Origin: a virus
Virus record (IMG/VR): IMGVR_UViG_3300030099_008235
Span: 32,647-96,646 of that record
Reading direction: 5' to 3' (one strand)
Length of the DNA: 64,000 nt
The position numbers were made by a program, and so were the translations under genes. Shown piece by piece: positions 16,786 to 25,067 of the stretch. Below the pieces are notes generated by a model, which had not been told where the DNA came from, did not search any database, and was given only the letters and a program-made list of their open reading frames with translations. Position 1 is the stretch's first letter, and each line of letters begins with the position of its first letter.

Positions 16786-18138
16786 ATGGCTAGAATATCC
16801 CAAAAAGAGCTACTTGAAGAAGGGTTTTCAGATAAAATACGTGGTATAGCAAAAGCCACAGCAGCAGGTATTAAGCAAGCTGCACAGCAAGGAATAAATT
16901 TAGATACTGGTCAATTAGCTAAAGGAATGTATAAGTCTTATAAAGGTGAGCAACCAATTGCATTTCTTAAAAAAGCTCTAGAAAATGATAAGGATATTGA
17001 AATAGTTAAAATTGATAAGAGCAATATTAAAAAACAACAGGCAAGTGGTAAAAAAGGTTATTTAAGTCGAATTGTTGGTCCAAAGACAATAACCTTAATT
17101 CCATTTGAAGGTGTTTTATATAATAGAAAAGAGAGACGTTATGAAGGGCCTGGAGCAGGTACATCACCACCACCTGACGCTGTAAATGAAAAAACAGCAT
17201 ATATGGGTGATTCAAGAGATAAAAAAGGTAAGTATAAGCCTGTTAGTGAAAAAGGATCTGTAAAAAAACAACTAAAAGGAGCATTAACTAAGATAGGTAT
17301 AGATGATCAATCAGCAAAAGAGTTTGCTTTATATTTAAGTAAAAACTTGAAACCGTTTCTTGCAAGGGTACAAGAAACAAGAGCTGGACGTGGTTATGAT
17401 TTTACATATGACCCTGATGCAGTACTTGGTGTAGTTAAGCAAACAAAAGCAAATATTCCTAAATCTAAAGGTAAGAAAAAAAAATTAATTATACCAGAGC
17501 ATTTTTCTATAAGAGATACAATTAAATTTTCCAAAAATGTTTTAATTTTAGAGCAACCAGACGATGATTTTTCAGAATATACAAAAATGGGCCCAGTAAA
17601 ATTTATTGAAAATTTATCTGATGAGCAAATGGAATCTTTGTTAAAAAATATTCAAAAGATACAGCCTGGATTAAACGTACAATTTAAATTAAAGGCATCA
17701 CAAAAATATATTGATAGAAAAGAGCGAGAAGAAAAAGGACCTAAATCAGACTTTGAAAGTGAAACGGGAATGTTTGTAGCAGAAATATTTAGAACAAAGG
17801 ATGGGTTGCAACTAGGTGATATATTTAGACGTGAAGATCCGACAGATATAATAAGAGGTATGCAACAAAGTAAAAAGAAAGAGGAGGTTAAACTGTCCCC
17901 GTTTGATAAAGCAGTACAAATCTTAAATACAAAAAATAATCTTACAGCTGCTACATTAGCTCCAGCTCTTAATATAAAAGACGTTAATATTATAACAGAT
18001 ATTACTAATAAAGATGTAGGAGCGATGCTATCTGATAAAGATATAGTAAAAATTAAAGGTGAGTTAATAAAGAAAAAAATTATTAAAGAACACTGTTCGC
18101 AAAAAAATATGCTATTGCAGTTGACTTTACTTTCTTAA
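16786..18138 (+). CDS. Large putative internal head protein, 450 aa, with apparent C-terminal frameshift
   Basis: The ATG at 16786 (MARISQKELLEE-G) is preferred to a TTG two codons earlier. The leader ends in LLE-E, a gp21-type site. The body is Lys-rich with a conserved stretch GYLSRIVGPKTITLIPFEG and no recognised enzymatic motif. The zero frame ends at 18138 after an odd tail (CSQKNMLLQLTLLS). The -1 frame continues through LFAKKYAIAVDFTFLIDNYP and PEEGEPFKFDH to a TAG at 18191, which reads like the genuine C-terminus. The switch would lie near the run of seven A at 18101-18107: programmed slippage, a mutation, or a sequencing error. Confidence 0.7.
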   Translation: MARISQKELLEEGFSDKIRGIAKATAAGIKQAAQQGINLDTGQLAKGMYKSYKGEQPIAFLKKALENDKDIEIVKIDKSNIKKQQASGKKGYLSRIVGPKTITLIPFEGVLYNRKERRYEGPGAGTSPPPDAVNEKTAYMGDSRDKKGKYKPVSEKGSVKKQLKGALTKIGIDDQSAKEFALYLSKNLKPFLARVQETRAGRGYDFTYDPDAVLGVVKQTKANIPKSKGKKKKLIIPEHFSIRDTIKFSKNVLILEQPDDDFSEYTKMGPVKFIENLSDEQMESLLKNIQKIQPGLNVQFKLKASQKYIDRKEREEKGPKSDFESETGMFVAEIFRTKDGLQLGDIFRREDPTDIIRGMQQSKKKEEVKLSPFDKAVQILNTKNNLTAATLAPALNIKDVNIITDITNKDVGAMLSDKDIVKIKGELIKKKIIKEHCSQKNMLLQLTLLS

Positions 18139-18191
18139 TAGATAATTATCCGAGACCAGAGGAGGGAGAGCCTTTTAAATTTGATCATTAG
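18093..18191 (+). pseudogene. Out-of-frame C-terminal continuation of the 16786 gene
   Basis: The -1 frame between an in-frame stop just before 18093 and TAG at 18189-18191 encodes 32 residues (beginning LFAKKYAIAVDF) with natural-looking protein composition. It starts exactly where the upstream gene's zero-frame tail loses sense. It overlaps an A7 homopolymer. Confidence 0.5.
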
Positions 18192-18219
18192 TTGATTTAT
18201 TTTTAAAATTGCTTATAAT
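18192..18219 (+). promoter_or_regulatory. Sigma70-like promoter for queD
   Basis: TTGATT (18192-18197), a 16-bp spacer and TATAAT (18214-18219), 6 nt before the ATG. The predicted transcription start falls on the start codon. Confidence 0.5.
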
Positions 18220-18225
18220 AATATT

Positions 18226-18921
18226 ATGATTTATACGTCTTCAAAAAGAATTGAACTTGGATCAACTGCTTTTCGTCAACCTAATGCTGACTCGCATTGC
18301 AAGTTTATACATGGATATCAGCTTAATGCAGAAATAACTTTCGGTTGTAGTAAGTTAGATGACAATAATTGGGTTTATGATTTTGGTGGTTTAAAAGAAC
18401 TTAAAGATATTTTTAATAATCAATTTGATCATACATTAGTAATTGCAGGTAATGATATTCATAGAGATAAATTTATTGCTCTAAATGAAGTAGGAGCTGC
18501 AGATGTTAGAATTATGGAAGGTGGTGTTGGTATTGAAAAGTTTGCTGAGTGGGTATTTAAAACAGCTGATACATATATTGATGAAGTTACTGAAGGTCGG
18601 GTATGGGTAGAAAATGTTACTGTATATGAACATGGTAATAATTCGGCTTCATGTTCAAGACCTGTTAAGGAAAGTAATTTACATAAGGATGAAGAAGGTA
18701 AAGCGACTTACGTATCTCATGAAGAGTTTGAAAGATCTTGGAAAGAGTGGTCAGAAAAAGGTAAGATTCCAGTTGTAGAGGAACAAGAACCGGTAGTTAC
18801 AACTACAGTTCCCCCTGTAGAGGAACCTCCAGCAGATAATCCTAGAGCAGCAAATGTTGGTCCTGCAGAAAAGACTAATAATTTTAGTAACCCGTTTAAA
18901 GGTACTTCTTGGGGTGCTTAA
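18226..18921 (+). CDS. queD: QueD-like 6-carboxy-tetrahydropterin synthase, divergent, with Pro/Glu-rich tail
   Basis: Expected to convert dihydroneopterin triphosphate to 6-carboxytetrahydropterin for 7-deazaguanine synthesis. GSTAFRQPNADSHCKFIHGY aligns with the QueD active-site Cys and HGH motif but ends HGY, and the usual FxAxH zinc ligand is replaced by FRQ. This is the form I associate with marine T4-like phages. VYDFGGLKELKDIF, NQFDHTLVIAG and the late Glu (VTVYEHG) fit the family. The protein is 231 aa against about 120-140 usually; the last 60 residues are a disordered Pro/Glu/Thr tail ending NPFKGTSWGA. It converges on phoH with a 4-nt overlap. Confidence 0.82.
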   Translation: MIYTSSKRIELGSTAFRQPNADSHCKFIHGYQLNAEITFGCSKLDDNNWVYDFGGLKELKDIFNNQFDHTLVIAGNDIHRDKFIALNEVGAADVRIMEGGVGIEKFAEWVFKTADTYIDEVTEGRVWVENVTVYEHGNNSASCSRPVKESNLHKDEEGKATYVSHEEFERSWKEWSEKGKIPVVEEQEPVVTTTVPPVEEPPADNPRAANVGPAEKTNNFSNPFKGTSWGA

Positions 18922-19646
18922 GCACCGAGTATTTTACAAATAAATCTTAGTATTTTACTTCTCACAATTTCAGAATTACCAAATCTAAACGAACTTATTC
19001 CGTTTTCTATACAATCTACAGAAGAAAATTTTTGAAATACTTCACTAAATCCGGATTTATTAATATCTGATTGATGAGTATCACCACAAACAATATATTT
19101 TGTTCTTCTTCCAAAACGCGTTAAAATAGTAGTAAGTTCGCCTTTAGTTAAATTTTGTGCTTCATCAACAATAACTACACAATCATTAAAAGTTAAACCT
19201 CTTACAAAATTAACCGGTATAGCTTCTATCATACCTTTATTTTTAAGTATACCGCAAGTGCTGTCGCTAGTAATTTCTCTTACCTTTTCAATTAAAGGCA
19301 TTGCGTAAGGTAAAAACTTATCATCTACTTCACCCGGTAAAGAACCTAAGCTTTTAGCTGCAGATTCAATTACAGATCTAATATATATTACCTTTTCAAC
19401 TTTTTCTTCTTTAAGCTCTTGAAGGGCTGCATATATTGCAATATATGTTTTAGCTGAACCAGCAGGACCGTCTACTAATACCATATTAGTATTTGTATTA
19501 CGGATTTGCGAGTAAAACTCTTTGTGATTATGGTTAAGATAAAAAGGCCTTTTGATTTTAAAGTCGAGTAAAAAGTTATCTTTCATTTGTTCTTCAATAT
19601 CTTCCAACTGCGTTTCGCGACCTTGTCGCGTAGCTTTTTTTCTCAT
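18918..19646 (-). CDS. phoH: PhoH-like P-loop ATPase
   Basis: 242 aa. Walker A is VDGPAGSAKTY and Walker B VVIVDEAQNL; GDTHQSDIN and FVRGLTF are typical PhoH family motifs. PhoH-like ATPases occur in nearly all marine T4-like phages; in bacteria they relate to phosphate starvation and RNA metabolism, and the phage role is unsettled. It lies between queD and queE on the opposite strand, with a late-type octamer upstream. Confidence 0.92.
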   Translation of the reverse strand: MRKKATRQGRETQLEDIEEQMKDNFLLDFKIKRPFYLNHNHKEFYSQIRNTNTNMVLVDGPAGSAKTYIAIYAALQELKEEKVEKVIYIRSVIESAAKSLGSLPGEVDDKFLPYAMPLIEKVREITSDSTCGILKNKGMIEAIPVNFVRGLTFNDCVVIVDEAQNLTKGELTTILTRFGRRTKYIVCGDTHQSDINKSGFSEVFQKFSSVDCIENGISSFRFGNSEIVRSKILRFICKILGA

Positions 19647-19654
19647 ATTATTAA

Positions 19655-19662
19655 TATTTAGT
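19655..19662 (-). promoter_or_regulatory. Late promoter-like ACTAAATA for phoH
   Basis: Read on the minus strand, 8 nt before the phoH ATG, in the divergent phoH/queE intergenic region. Confidence 0.45.
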
Positions 19663-19689
19663 TGAAAAAAACATCAAAACAAATATAAT
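19662..19689 (+). promoter_or_regulatory. Sigma70-like promoter for queE
   Basis: TTGAAA (19662-19667), a 16-bp spacer and TATAAT (19684-19689), 9 nt before the ATG at 19699. No Shine-Dalgarno sequence lies in the short AT-only leader. Confidence 0.5.
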
Positions 19690-19698
19690 TATATATAT

Positions 19699-20457
19699 AT
19701 GTCTATTGATTGTGATAAAGAAACGTTGCTAATATCTGATGATAAAGCATTTTATACTCTTGAAGGTGAAGGCGAATATGTAGGAATGCCTTCTGTCTTT
19801 TTTAGAATGGCTATGTGTAATTTAACATGTGAAGGTTTTGCATCTGAATCATCTCCGCATGGTTGCGATTCATATGTTTCTTGGTCAATAAAGAATAAAA
19901 TGACTTTTAATGAGATATTTGAATATTTTGAAGAGCATAATTTAATAGATAAATTAAAAGCAGGTGCTATTTTTAAATTAACCGGTGGGGAGCCTATGAT
20001 TCAGCAAAGAGCTTTACTTAAATTTATAGAAGCTTTTATTGAAAAGTATGATTTTACTCCTATTATAGATTTTGAAACTAACTCTACTATAAAACCTGAT
20101 GAAAGATGGGTAAAAGATTATAGGGCTACATTTACTACTTCACCTAAGCTTACTACAAATGGTGATCCTGAGAAAAAAACTTATAAACCTGAAGTATTAA
20201 AATGGCATAAAGAAAACGGATCTGGATTTAAGTTTGTTATTAACGCTTCAGAAGATATAGATGAAATTTGGCGTAAGTATGTAGATGACGATAATGTTAA
20301 ATTACCTAAAGAAAGGATATGGTTTATGCCTTGTAGTGGGAGTAGAGAAGAGCATGTAAAAAATGCTCCTGCTGTAGCTGAGTATGCTAAAGCTATGAAT
20401 GTTAATTTTTCGCCTAGACTGCACTTGCTTATATGGGATATGGCATTAAAGGTTTAA
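19699..20457 (+). CDS. queE: QueE-like radical SAM 7-carboxy-7-deazaguanine synthase
   Basis: Ring-contraction step from carboxytetrahydropterin to 7-carboxy-7-deazaguanine. EGEYVGMPSVFFRMAMCNLTC opens the radical SAM core. The third cluster cysteine appears as HGCDSYVSW after an 11-13 residue insertion, rather than the compact CxxxCxxC. KLTGGEPMIQ, then IDFETNST, KFVINASEDIDEI and the C-terminal NFSPRLHLLIWD fit QueE. 252 aa is normal to slightly long. It is encoded with folE and queD, which supply the substrate. Confidence 0.88.
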   Translation: MSIDCDKETLLISDDKAFYTLEGEGEYVGMPSVFFRMAMCNLTCEGFASESSPHGCDSYVSWSIKNKMTFNEIFEYFEEHNLIDKLKAGAIFKLTGGEPMIQQRALLKFIEAFIEKYDFTPIIDFETNSTIKPDERWVKDYRATFTTSPKLTTNGDPEKKTYKPEVLKWHKENGSGFKFVINASEDIDEIWRKYVDDDNVKLPKERIWFMPCSGSREEHVKNAPAVAEYAKAMNVNFSPRLHLLIWDMALKV

Positions 20458-20472
20458 TTTGATATATATAGT

Positions 20473-21231
20473 ATGAGAATTGCATTTTCCGGAACTGGAA
20501 ATAGTGGTAAGACTACTCTTTTAAAAAGTTTTCTTTATACCTGGACAAATTATACAACTCCAAAAGATACTTATAGAGATGTATTAAGAGAAGAAAATTT
20601 ACCACATTCCTCAAAACTAACAACCAGTACACAAGAGCTTATACTTAATTTTTTAATTGATCAAGTTCAGTCAAAAGATAAAGATGATAAAGTTGTATAT
20701 GATAGATGCCCATTAGATGCTATAGCTTATTCCATGTGGGCTCACGGTAAAAAAATTGAAGGGTTTACTAAAGATTTTGTTACAAAACAAATTAATTTAA
20801 TGAAAGAGTCAATGAGATCTCTTGATATTATATTTTTATGTAGATTTGATTCTAGTCAAACTGTACAAGATGATGGATTTAGAGATACAGATAAAAATTT
20901 TATTATAGAAGTAGATAATATTTTTTATTCTCTTTATCGTCAATATACAGAACACCCAGAAGCTGATGTTTTTTTCCCGAAAGGTGATTCACCTTGTATA
21001 ATTCTTTTACCTGATAAAGGTCAAGAACGAATAGATTTAATTAGTGAATATGTAACTCCTGAAGGGGCAATGTATGGAGATGAATCTTCTATTTTTAATT
21101 CACAAAATATTAATCAACTTGAGAGTTTAATTAAGCAGCAGCAAAATGCACATAAAGCAGAAGAAAAAGAAAAGGAACTTAAGAAAAAGTTTGGTTTACC
21201 AGATGATGGCCGGCCACCGGTATCGATATGA
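20473..21231 (+). CDS. P-loop kinase-like ATPase (AAA_28/NadR-kinase-like)
   Basis: 252 aa. The N-terminal MRIAFSGTGNSGKTTLLKSF is a Walker A of the NadR ribosylnicotinamide-kinase/AAA_28 type. VVYDRCPLDAIAYSMW fits the second acidic motif of nucleoside-kinase-like proteins, and IIFLCRFDSS follows. The C-terminal 50 residues are a charged helix (AHKAEEKEKELKKKFG). The substrate is not evident; nucleoside, nicotinamide riboside or a protein are all possible. It is the first gene of the coupled run into the glycan operon (its stop overlaps the next start, ATGA). Confidence 0.65.
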   Translation: MRIAFSGTGNSGKTTLLKSFLYTWTNYTTPKDTYRDVLREENLPHSSKLTTSTQELILNFLIDQVQSKDKDDKVVYDRCPLDAIAYSMWAHGKKIEGFTKDFVTKQINLMKESMRSLDIIFLCRFDSSQTVQDDGFRDTDKNFIIEVDNIFYSLYRQYTEHPEADVFFPKGDSPCIILLPDKGQERIDLISEYVTPEGAMYGDESSIFNSQNINQLESLIKQQQNAHKAEEKEKELKKKFGLPDDGRPPVSI

Positions 21232-22025
21232 ACAAAGTTGGAGTAGGTATTATTACATGTAATAGGATTGACATGTATAAAAAATGTTGCGACTCAATAC
21301 AAGAGAGTTGGTATAATGAACTAGTTACTGTAAACGATGGTGAGCAGAGTATAGTTTGCCGTGTTGGTGATTATGTAGAAACTACAGGTGGGGAAGGTGT
21401 AGGTAAAGCTAAGAATAAAGCTATAAAGCATTTGCTTGAAAAGGGTTGTGATTATATTGTTCTTGTAGAAGATGATATGTTGTTTAAAGGTAACCTTTTT
21501 GAACAATATATTAAAGCTCATAGAGAGACAGGCATACATCACTTTATGTTTGCATACCATGGACCAGCAAATAAAGCTGGAATAAGTGGAGGTAAACCTG
21601 TTCCGCGTAAAATTATTGATTATGGTAATGTTAAAATTGCTTTAAATCAACACTGTGTTGGTGCTGTTTGTTTTTATACGCGGCAAAGTTTAAAAGAGAT
21701 AGGATTATACGATGAAACTTATACTAATGCATTTGAGCACGTAGACCATTCATATGAATTAGCAAAAGCTAATTATAGCACTCCCTATTGGTGGTGGGCT
21801 GATATTGAGAATAGTTTAGACTTTGTAGAGGAGCAAGCTTGTTCAGAAAATAACTCTGCAATTCGTCCACGACCAGATTGGCAATCAAATATACAGAAAG
21901 CTTCTCTTAAATTTTTACAAAAACACGGAACATATCCAGTACAAGTAGCTGATACACCCGTAAATGAAGTTATTAACAAACTTAAACAAATTAAAAATGA
22001 AAATAGACCTGTTTTGTCCAAGTAG
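21228..22025 (+). CDS. GT2-like glycosyltransferase
   Basis: 265 aa. VGVGIITCNRIDMYKKCCDSI is the nucleotide-sugar binding start of a GT-A fold. The metal-binding motif is VLVEDDMLF (EDD), and FEHVDHSYELAK could carry the catalytic acidic residue. The start overlaps the preceding stop (ATGA), and the last 29 nt overlap the next gene. First of a string of glycosyltransferases; donor and acceptor unknown. Confidence 0.78.
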   Translation: MNKVGVGIITCNRIDMYKKCCDSIQESWYNELVTVNDGEQSIVCRVGDYVETTGGEGVGKAKNKAIKHLLEKGCDYIVLVEDDMLFKGNLFEQYIKAHRETGIHHFMFAYHGPANKAGISGGKPVPRKIIDYGNVKIALNQHCVGAVCFYTRQSLKEIGLYDETYTNAFEHVDHSYELAKANYSTPYWWWADIENSLDFVEEQACSENNSAIRPRPDWQSNIQKASLKFLQKHGTYPVQVADTPVNEVINKLKQIKNENRPVLSK

Positions 22026-22725
22026 AGAAAGAATTAATAAAGTATTAACATTTATATGTAGCATTGCAACAACAGCAAAAAATATTAATAATATTAATCT
22101 TGTTTTAGGTGTAGATAGCGATGATCCTAAACGTGACATATATTATAAAATTGCACAAAATTTTTCTTTTATACAGTTAGTAAAATATCCTAAAGGGTTA
22201 TTTAAAGAAAAAGGTCTTTCTGGATTATGGAATACTATGGCTGAACAAACAACGAATGATATTGTTGCTATGGTCGGTGATGATATGAAATTTGAAACTC
22301 CAGATTGGGATGAAAAAATTATTACAGAGTTTACAAATAAAGAAGATAATTTTTATCTTATACATTGTAATGATGGTATGAGAGGACCTGGTAATAAGTA
22401 TGTAAATGTTCCTCCTTTAGCAGTAAATTCTTTCTTACATCGTGAATATATAGAGACTATTGGTCGTTATGTTGAAGATGAAGAACCTAATACATTTCAT
22501 GATACTTATCTAGATAAATTATTTGAAATTTTAAATAGAAAAATATATTTTCATGACATAATTATAAGACATTTACATTTTTCAGAGTATGGTAGCAAGG
22601 ATCAAACGTCTATTGAAATGGAAAAGGAAAGAGAAGGTGTATGGGATAACAATAATTTATTTCAAGAAAAACTGTTACCTATAATATTAAAGGAAGTTGA
22701 TATAATCAAAGCAAAAATATCATGA
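21997..22725 (+). CDS. Glycosyltransferase (GT2-like)
   Basis: The start at the second ATG (21997, MKIDLFCPSRERINK) is preferred over 21964 because the shared GT-A beginning falls there. 242 aa. NTMAEQTTNDIVAMVGDDMKF holds the DDM metal motif. FHDTYLDKLFEIL near the end is a usual GT-A acceptor-side motif. Coupled to the next gene by ATGA. Confidence 0.72.
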   Translation: MKIDLFCPSRERINKVLTFICSIATTAKNINNINLVLGVDSDDPKRDIYYKIAQNFSFIQLVKYPKGLFKEKGLSGLWNTMAEQTTNDIVAMVGDDMKFETPDWDEKIITEFTNKEDNFYLIHCNDGMRGPGNKYVNVPPLAVNSFLHREYIETIGRYVEDEEPNTFHDTYLDKLFEILNRKIYFHDIIIRHLHFSEYGSKDQTSIEMEKEREGVWDNNNLFQEKLLPIILKEVDIIKAKIS

Positions 22726-23384
22726 ATATATACACACACTATAGTGACTCTCATAAAGAATTATATCAAGATTACTTTAAAGCAACTTTAAGAAAGCTTT
22801 ACAGTAAAGATGAATTATCTATACGCGCAGCCTATCATAAGCAAACAACAAGTGAAGGTAAATTTATGGAAGAAGGGTGGCTTGATAGTATGAGATATAA
22901 ATTACAAGTTATATTACAAGCTATTGAGGAAAATAAAAACGATTTTTTTATTTTTGCAGATACTGATATTGTTTTTTATAGAAAATTTATTGAAGATTTA
23001 AAAAACGAAATCGGAGATCATGATATTGCATGCCAAGAGGACTGTAATTCTTTATGTGCAGGCTTTTTTATTGCACGTGGTAACGATAAAAATAAAATAT
23101 TATTTACTGAAATATATAATAACTTTACTCAAATGGTAAACGATCAAGTAGCTTTAAACCATTTTAAAGATATGGTTAGTTATAAGTTTCTCGATAAAGA
23201 AAAATATTATACTATAGGTAATTTTTTTGATAATGCTGATGGTACGCATAGATGGGACGGACTTACAAATATTTTACCTCCAGAAAAAATGATGATACAT
23301 CACGCCAACTATGTAGAAGGTGTTGAAGAAAAAATTAAACTAATTAGTTTAATTAAAAAGAACTATGAAAATTTGGTACAATAA
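22722..23384 (+). CDS. Putative nucleotide-diphospho-sugar transferase
   Basis: 220 aa. FFIFADTDIVFYRKF carries a DxD motif (DTD). CAGFFIARGNDKNK and VNDQVALNHF resemble the GT77-like nucleotide-diphospho-sugar transferase family. Start and end overlap the neighbours (ATGA at the start, 20 nt at the end). Acceptor unknown. Confidence 0.68.
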   Translation: MNIYTHYSDSHKELYQDYFKATLRKLYSKDELSIRAAYHKQTTSEGKFMEEGWLDSMRYKLQVILQAIEENKNDFFIFADTDIVFYRKFIEDLKNEIGDHDIACQEDCNSLCAGFFIARGNDKNKILFTEIYNNFTQMVNDQVALNHFKDMVSYKFLDKEKYYTIGNFFDNADGTHRWDGLTNILPPEKMMIHHANYVEGVEEKIKLISLIKKNYENLVQ

Positions 23385-24252
23385 AAATAAACTAAATTTA
23401 AATGAATTTAAGTCTGAAAAATTTTTATTCTTACCTTTATATGATAAAAAGGTAATAAATCAAAATAATGATTTTAGTAATAATAACTGGTCGTCACAAA
23501 TAAAAAATACTATAGAATATACATCTATAGATGAAGCAGACTATATTGTATATCATGATAAATTAGATCAAGGAATTGTTGAATATTTACAATATACTAA
23601 TAAACCAATTATAGCATTTTTTAATGATGATAGTTGTAAACCAATTAGCGATAAAATACCTACAAACATAAACGTTTTTAGAACATCAATTAATAAATCA
23701 AAACAAAAGCAAAATGAATATGCAATGCCGGCTTGGAGTGCAGATTTTTTATTTAATGGCACAGTACATAAAGTTACTAAACCGGTTATTAGCTTTTGTG
23801 GTGCTATAACAGATCCTATTAGAGAAAATTGCATAAACAAATTAGAAAATAATAAAAAGATACAAATAGATTTTATTATTAGAAGAGCATTTTGGGGAGG
23901 AAATCCACATAATTTAACATTACGACGTGAATATATTCAAAATATAAAAAATAGTGATATGGTTTTGTGTTGTAGAGGTGCAGGAAATTTTTCTTATAGA
24001 CTTTACGAGACACTATCATGTGGTAAAATACCCATTATTGTAGATACAGATTTATCGTTACCGTGTTCGGATAAAATTGATTGGAATAAATTTATTATAA
24101 CAACACCGGACAAAATAAACGACGACGTTAATCAATGGTGGGCTAGTCATAATTCAGAGTCATATATGTCATTGCAGTCCTATAGTCGTTATATATACGA
24201 TACATACTTAAGCCCTTCGGGTTTTGCTTACTATATATCTAACTTTTTCTAA
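23365..24252 (+). CDS. Exostosin-like (GT47-like) glycosyltransferase
   Basis: 295 aa. The C-terminal half has the exostosin-type pattern ISFCGAITDPIRENC, then MVLCCRGAGNFSYRLYETLS and CGKIPIIVDTD, which is the GT-B donor site. The N-terminal half is AT-rich and less conserved. It overlaps the previous gene by 20 nt. Part of the glycan operon. Confidence 0.7.
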   Translation: MKIWYNKNKLNLNEFKSEKFLFLPLYDKKVINQNNDFSNNNWSSQIKNTIEYTSIDEADYIVYHDKLDQGIVEYLQYTNKPIIAFFNDDSCKPISDKIPTNINVFRTSINKSKQKQNEYAMPAWSADFLFNGTVHKVTKPVISFCGAITDPIRENCINKLENNKKIQIDFIIRRAFWGGNPHNLTLRREYIQNIKNSDMVLCCRGAGNFSYRLYETLSCGKIPIIVDTDLSLPCSDKIDWNKFIITTPDKINDDVNQWWASHNSESYMSLQSYSRYIYDTYLSPSGFAYYISNFF

Positions 24253-24254
24253 AG

Positions 24255-25067
24255 ATGAAAATAATTAATCACGATATTTTATCTAAAGAAAAGTATTTTG
24301 ACCCTGTAAAGACAGAGCAAAATATACAAGAAAGCTTGATTAATGTTATCAATGATTTACCTAATAATTTTAATTATGTAAATATACCTTTAGCTCAAAC
24401 TATTAACAAATATGGTATACATGTGGCACAACAAGCAATTGATGATATTGAAAAAAAATATAATGGTGTTAAAAAATTTGTATGCCAGCATATTTTAGTC
24501 AATAAATTAAATTTTTATGACAATATAGTTTTTACTCCTCATGCTATTTTTTCAGATAATAGAATATGTATACCACATTATAACAATTTTTTTGATAGAA
24601 AAGATGCTATAGATTATAATAAGCGAAAATATAAAACTAGTTTTATTGGGAGTTCTTCGACACATAATATACGTAAAGAATTATTTGAATTAAACAACAA
24701 TAATGATATTATTGTAAGAGATACAGGTAATTGGTTTTATGAAAAACCATCTAATGATAGAGGTAAATATTCGAATAAGTTTAAAGAATACTTATTAAGT
24801 AGTAAACTTAGTCTTTGTCCGCAAGGAACGGGCCCATCTACAATAAGATTATACGAATCTATGGCTGTTGGGAGTATACCAATTATATTTAATGATGTAA
24901 AAGTTCCTACTGGTTTTGAAAAATATGTAATTAGATTAAACAGTGTTAATCAAGTTAATGATTTAAATGCAGAAAAATATATTGATCTGAGTAAGTCTTT
25001 ACATATTGATTACTGGAATAAAATATCTAACTATAATGTATACAAAATACTAATCAATCATGTGTAG
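24255..25067 (+). CDS. Exostosin-like glycosyltransferase
   Basis: 270 aa, paralogous in pattern to the preceding gene: SFIGSSSTHNIRKELFEL, then KLSLCPQGTGPSTIRLYESM and AVGSIPIIFNDVK. It starts 2 nt after the previous stop; its stop overlaps the next start. Confidence 0.72.
   Translation: MKIINHDILSKEKYFDPVKTEQNIQESLINVINDLPNNFNYVNIPLAQTINKYGIHVAQQAIDDIEKKYNGVKKFVCQHILVNKLNFYDNIVFTPHAIFSDNRICIPHYNNFFDRKDAIDYNKRKYKTSFIGSSSTHNIRKELFELNNNNDIIVRDTGNWFYEKPSNDRGKYSNKFKEYLLSSKLSLCPQGTGPSTIRLYESMAVGSIPIIFNDVKVPTGFEKYVIRLNSVNQVNDLNAEKYIDLSKSLHIDYWNKISNYNVYKILINHV

Noticed and set aside
24205-24235. AAGCCC-TTC-GGGTTTT hairpin with T run, a terminator-like shape
   Set aside because: It lies inside the coding end of an exostosin-like gene, the T run is short, and the operon continues without a break.
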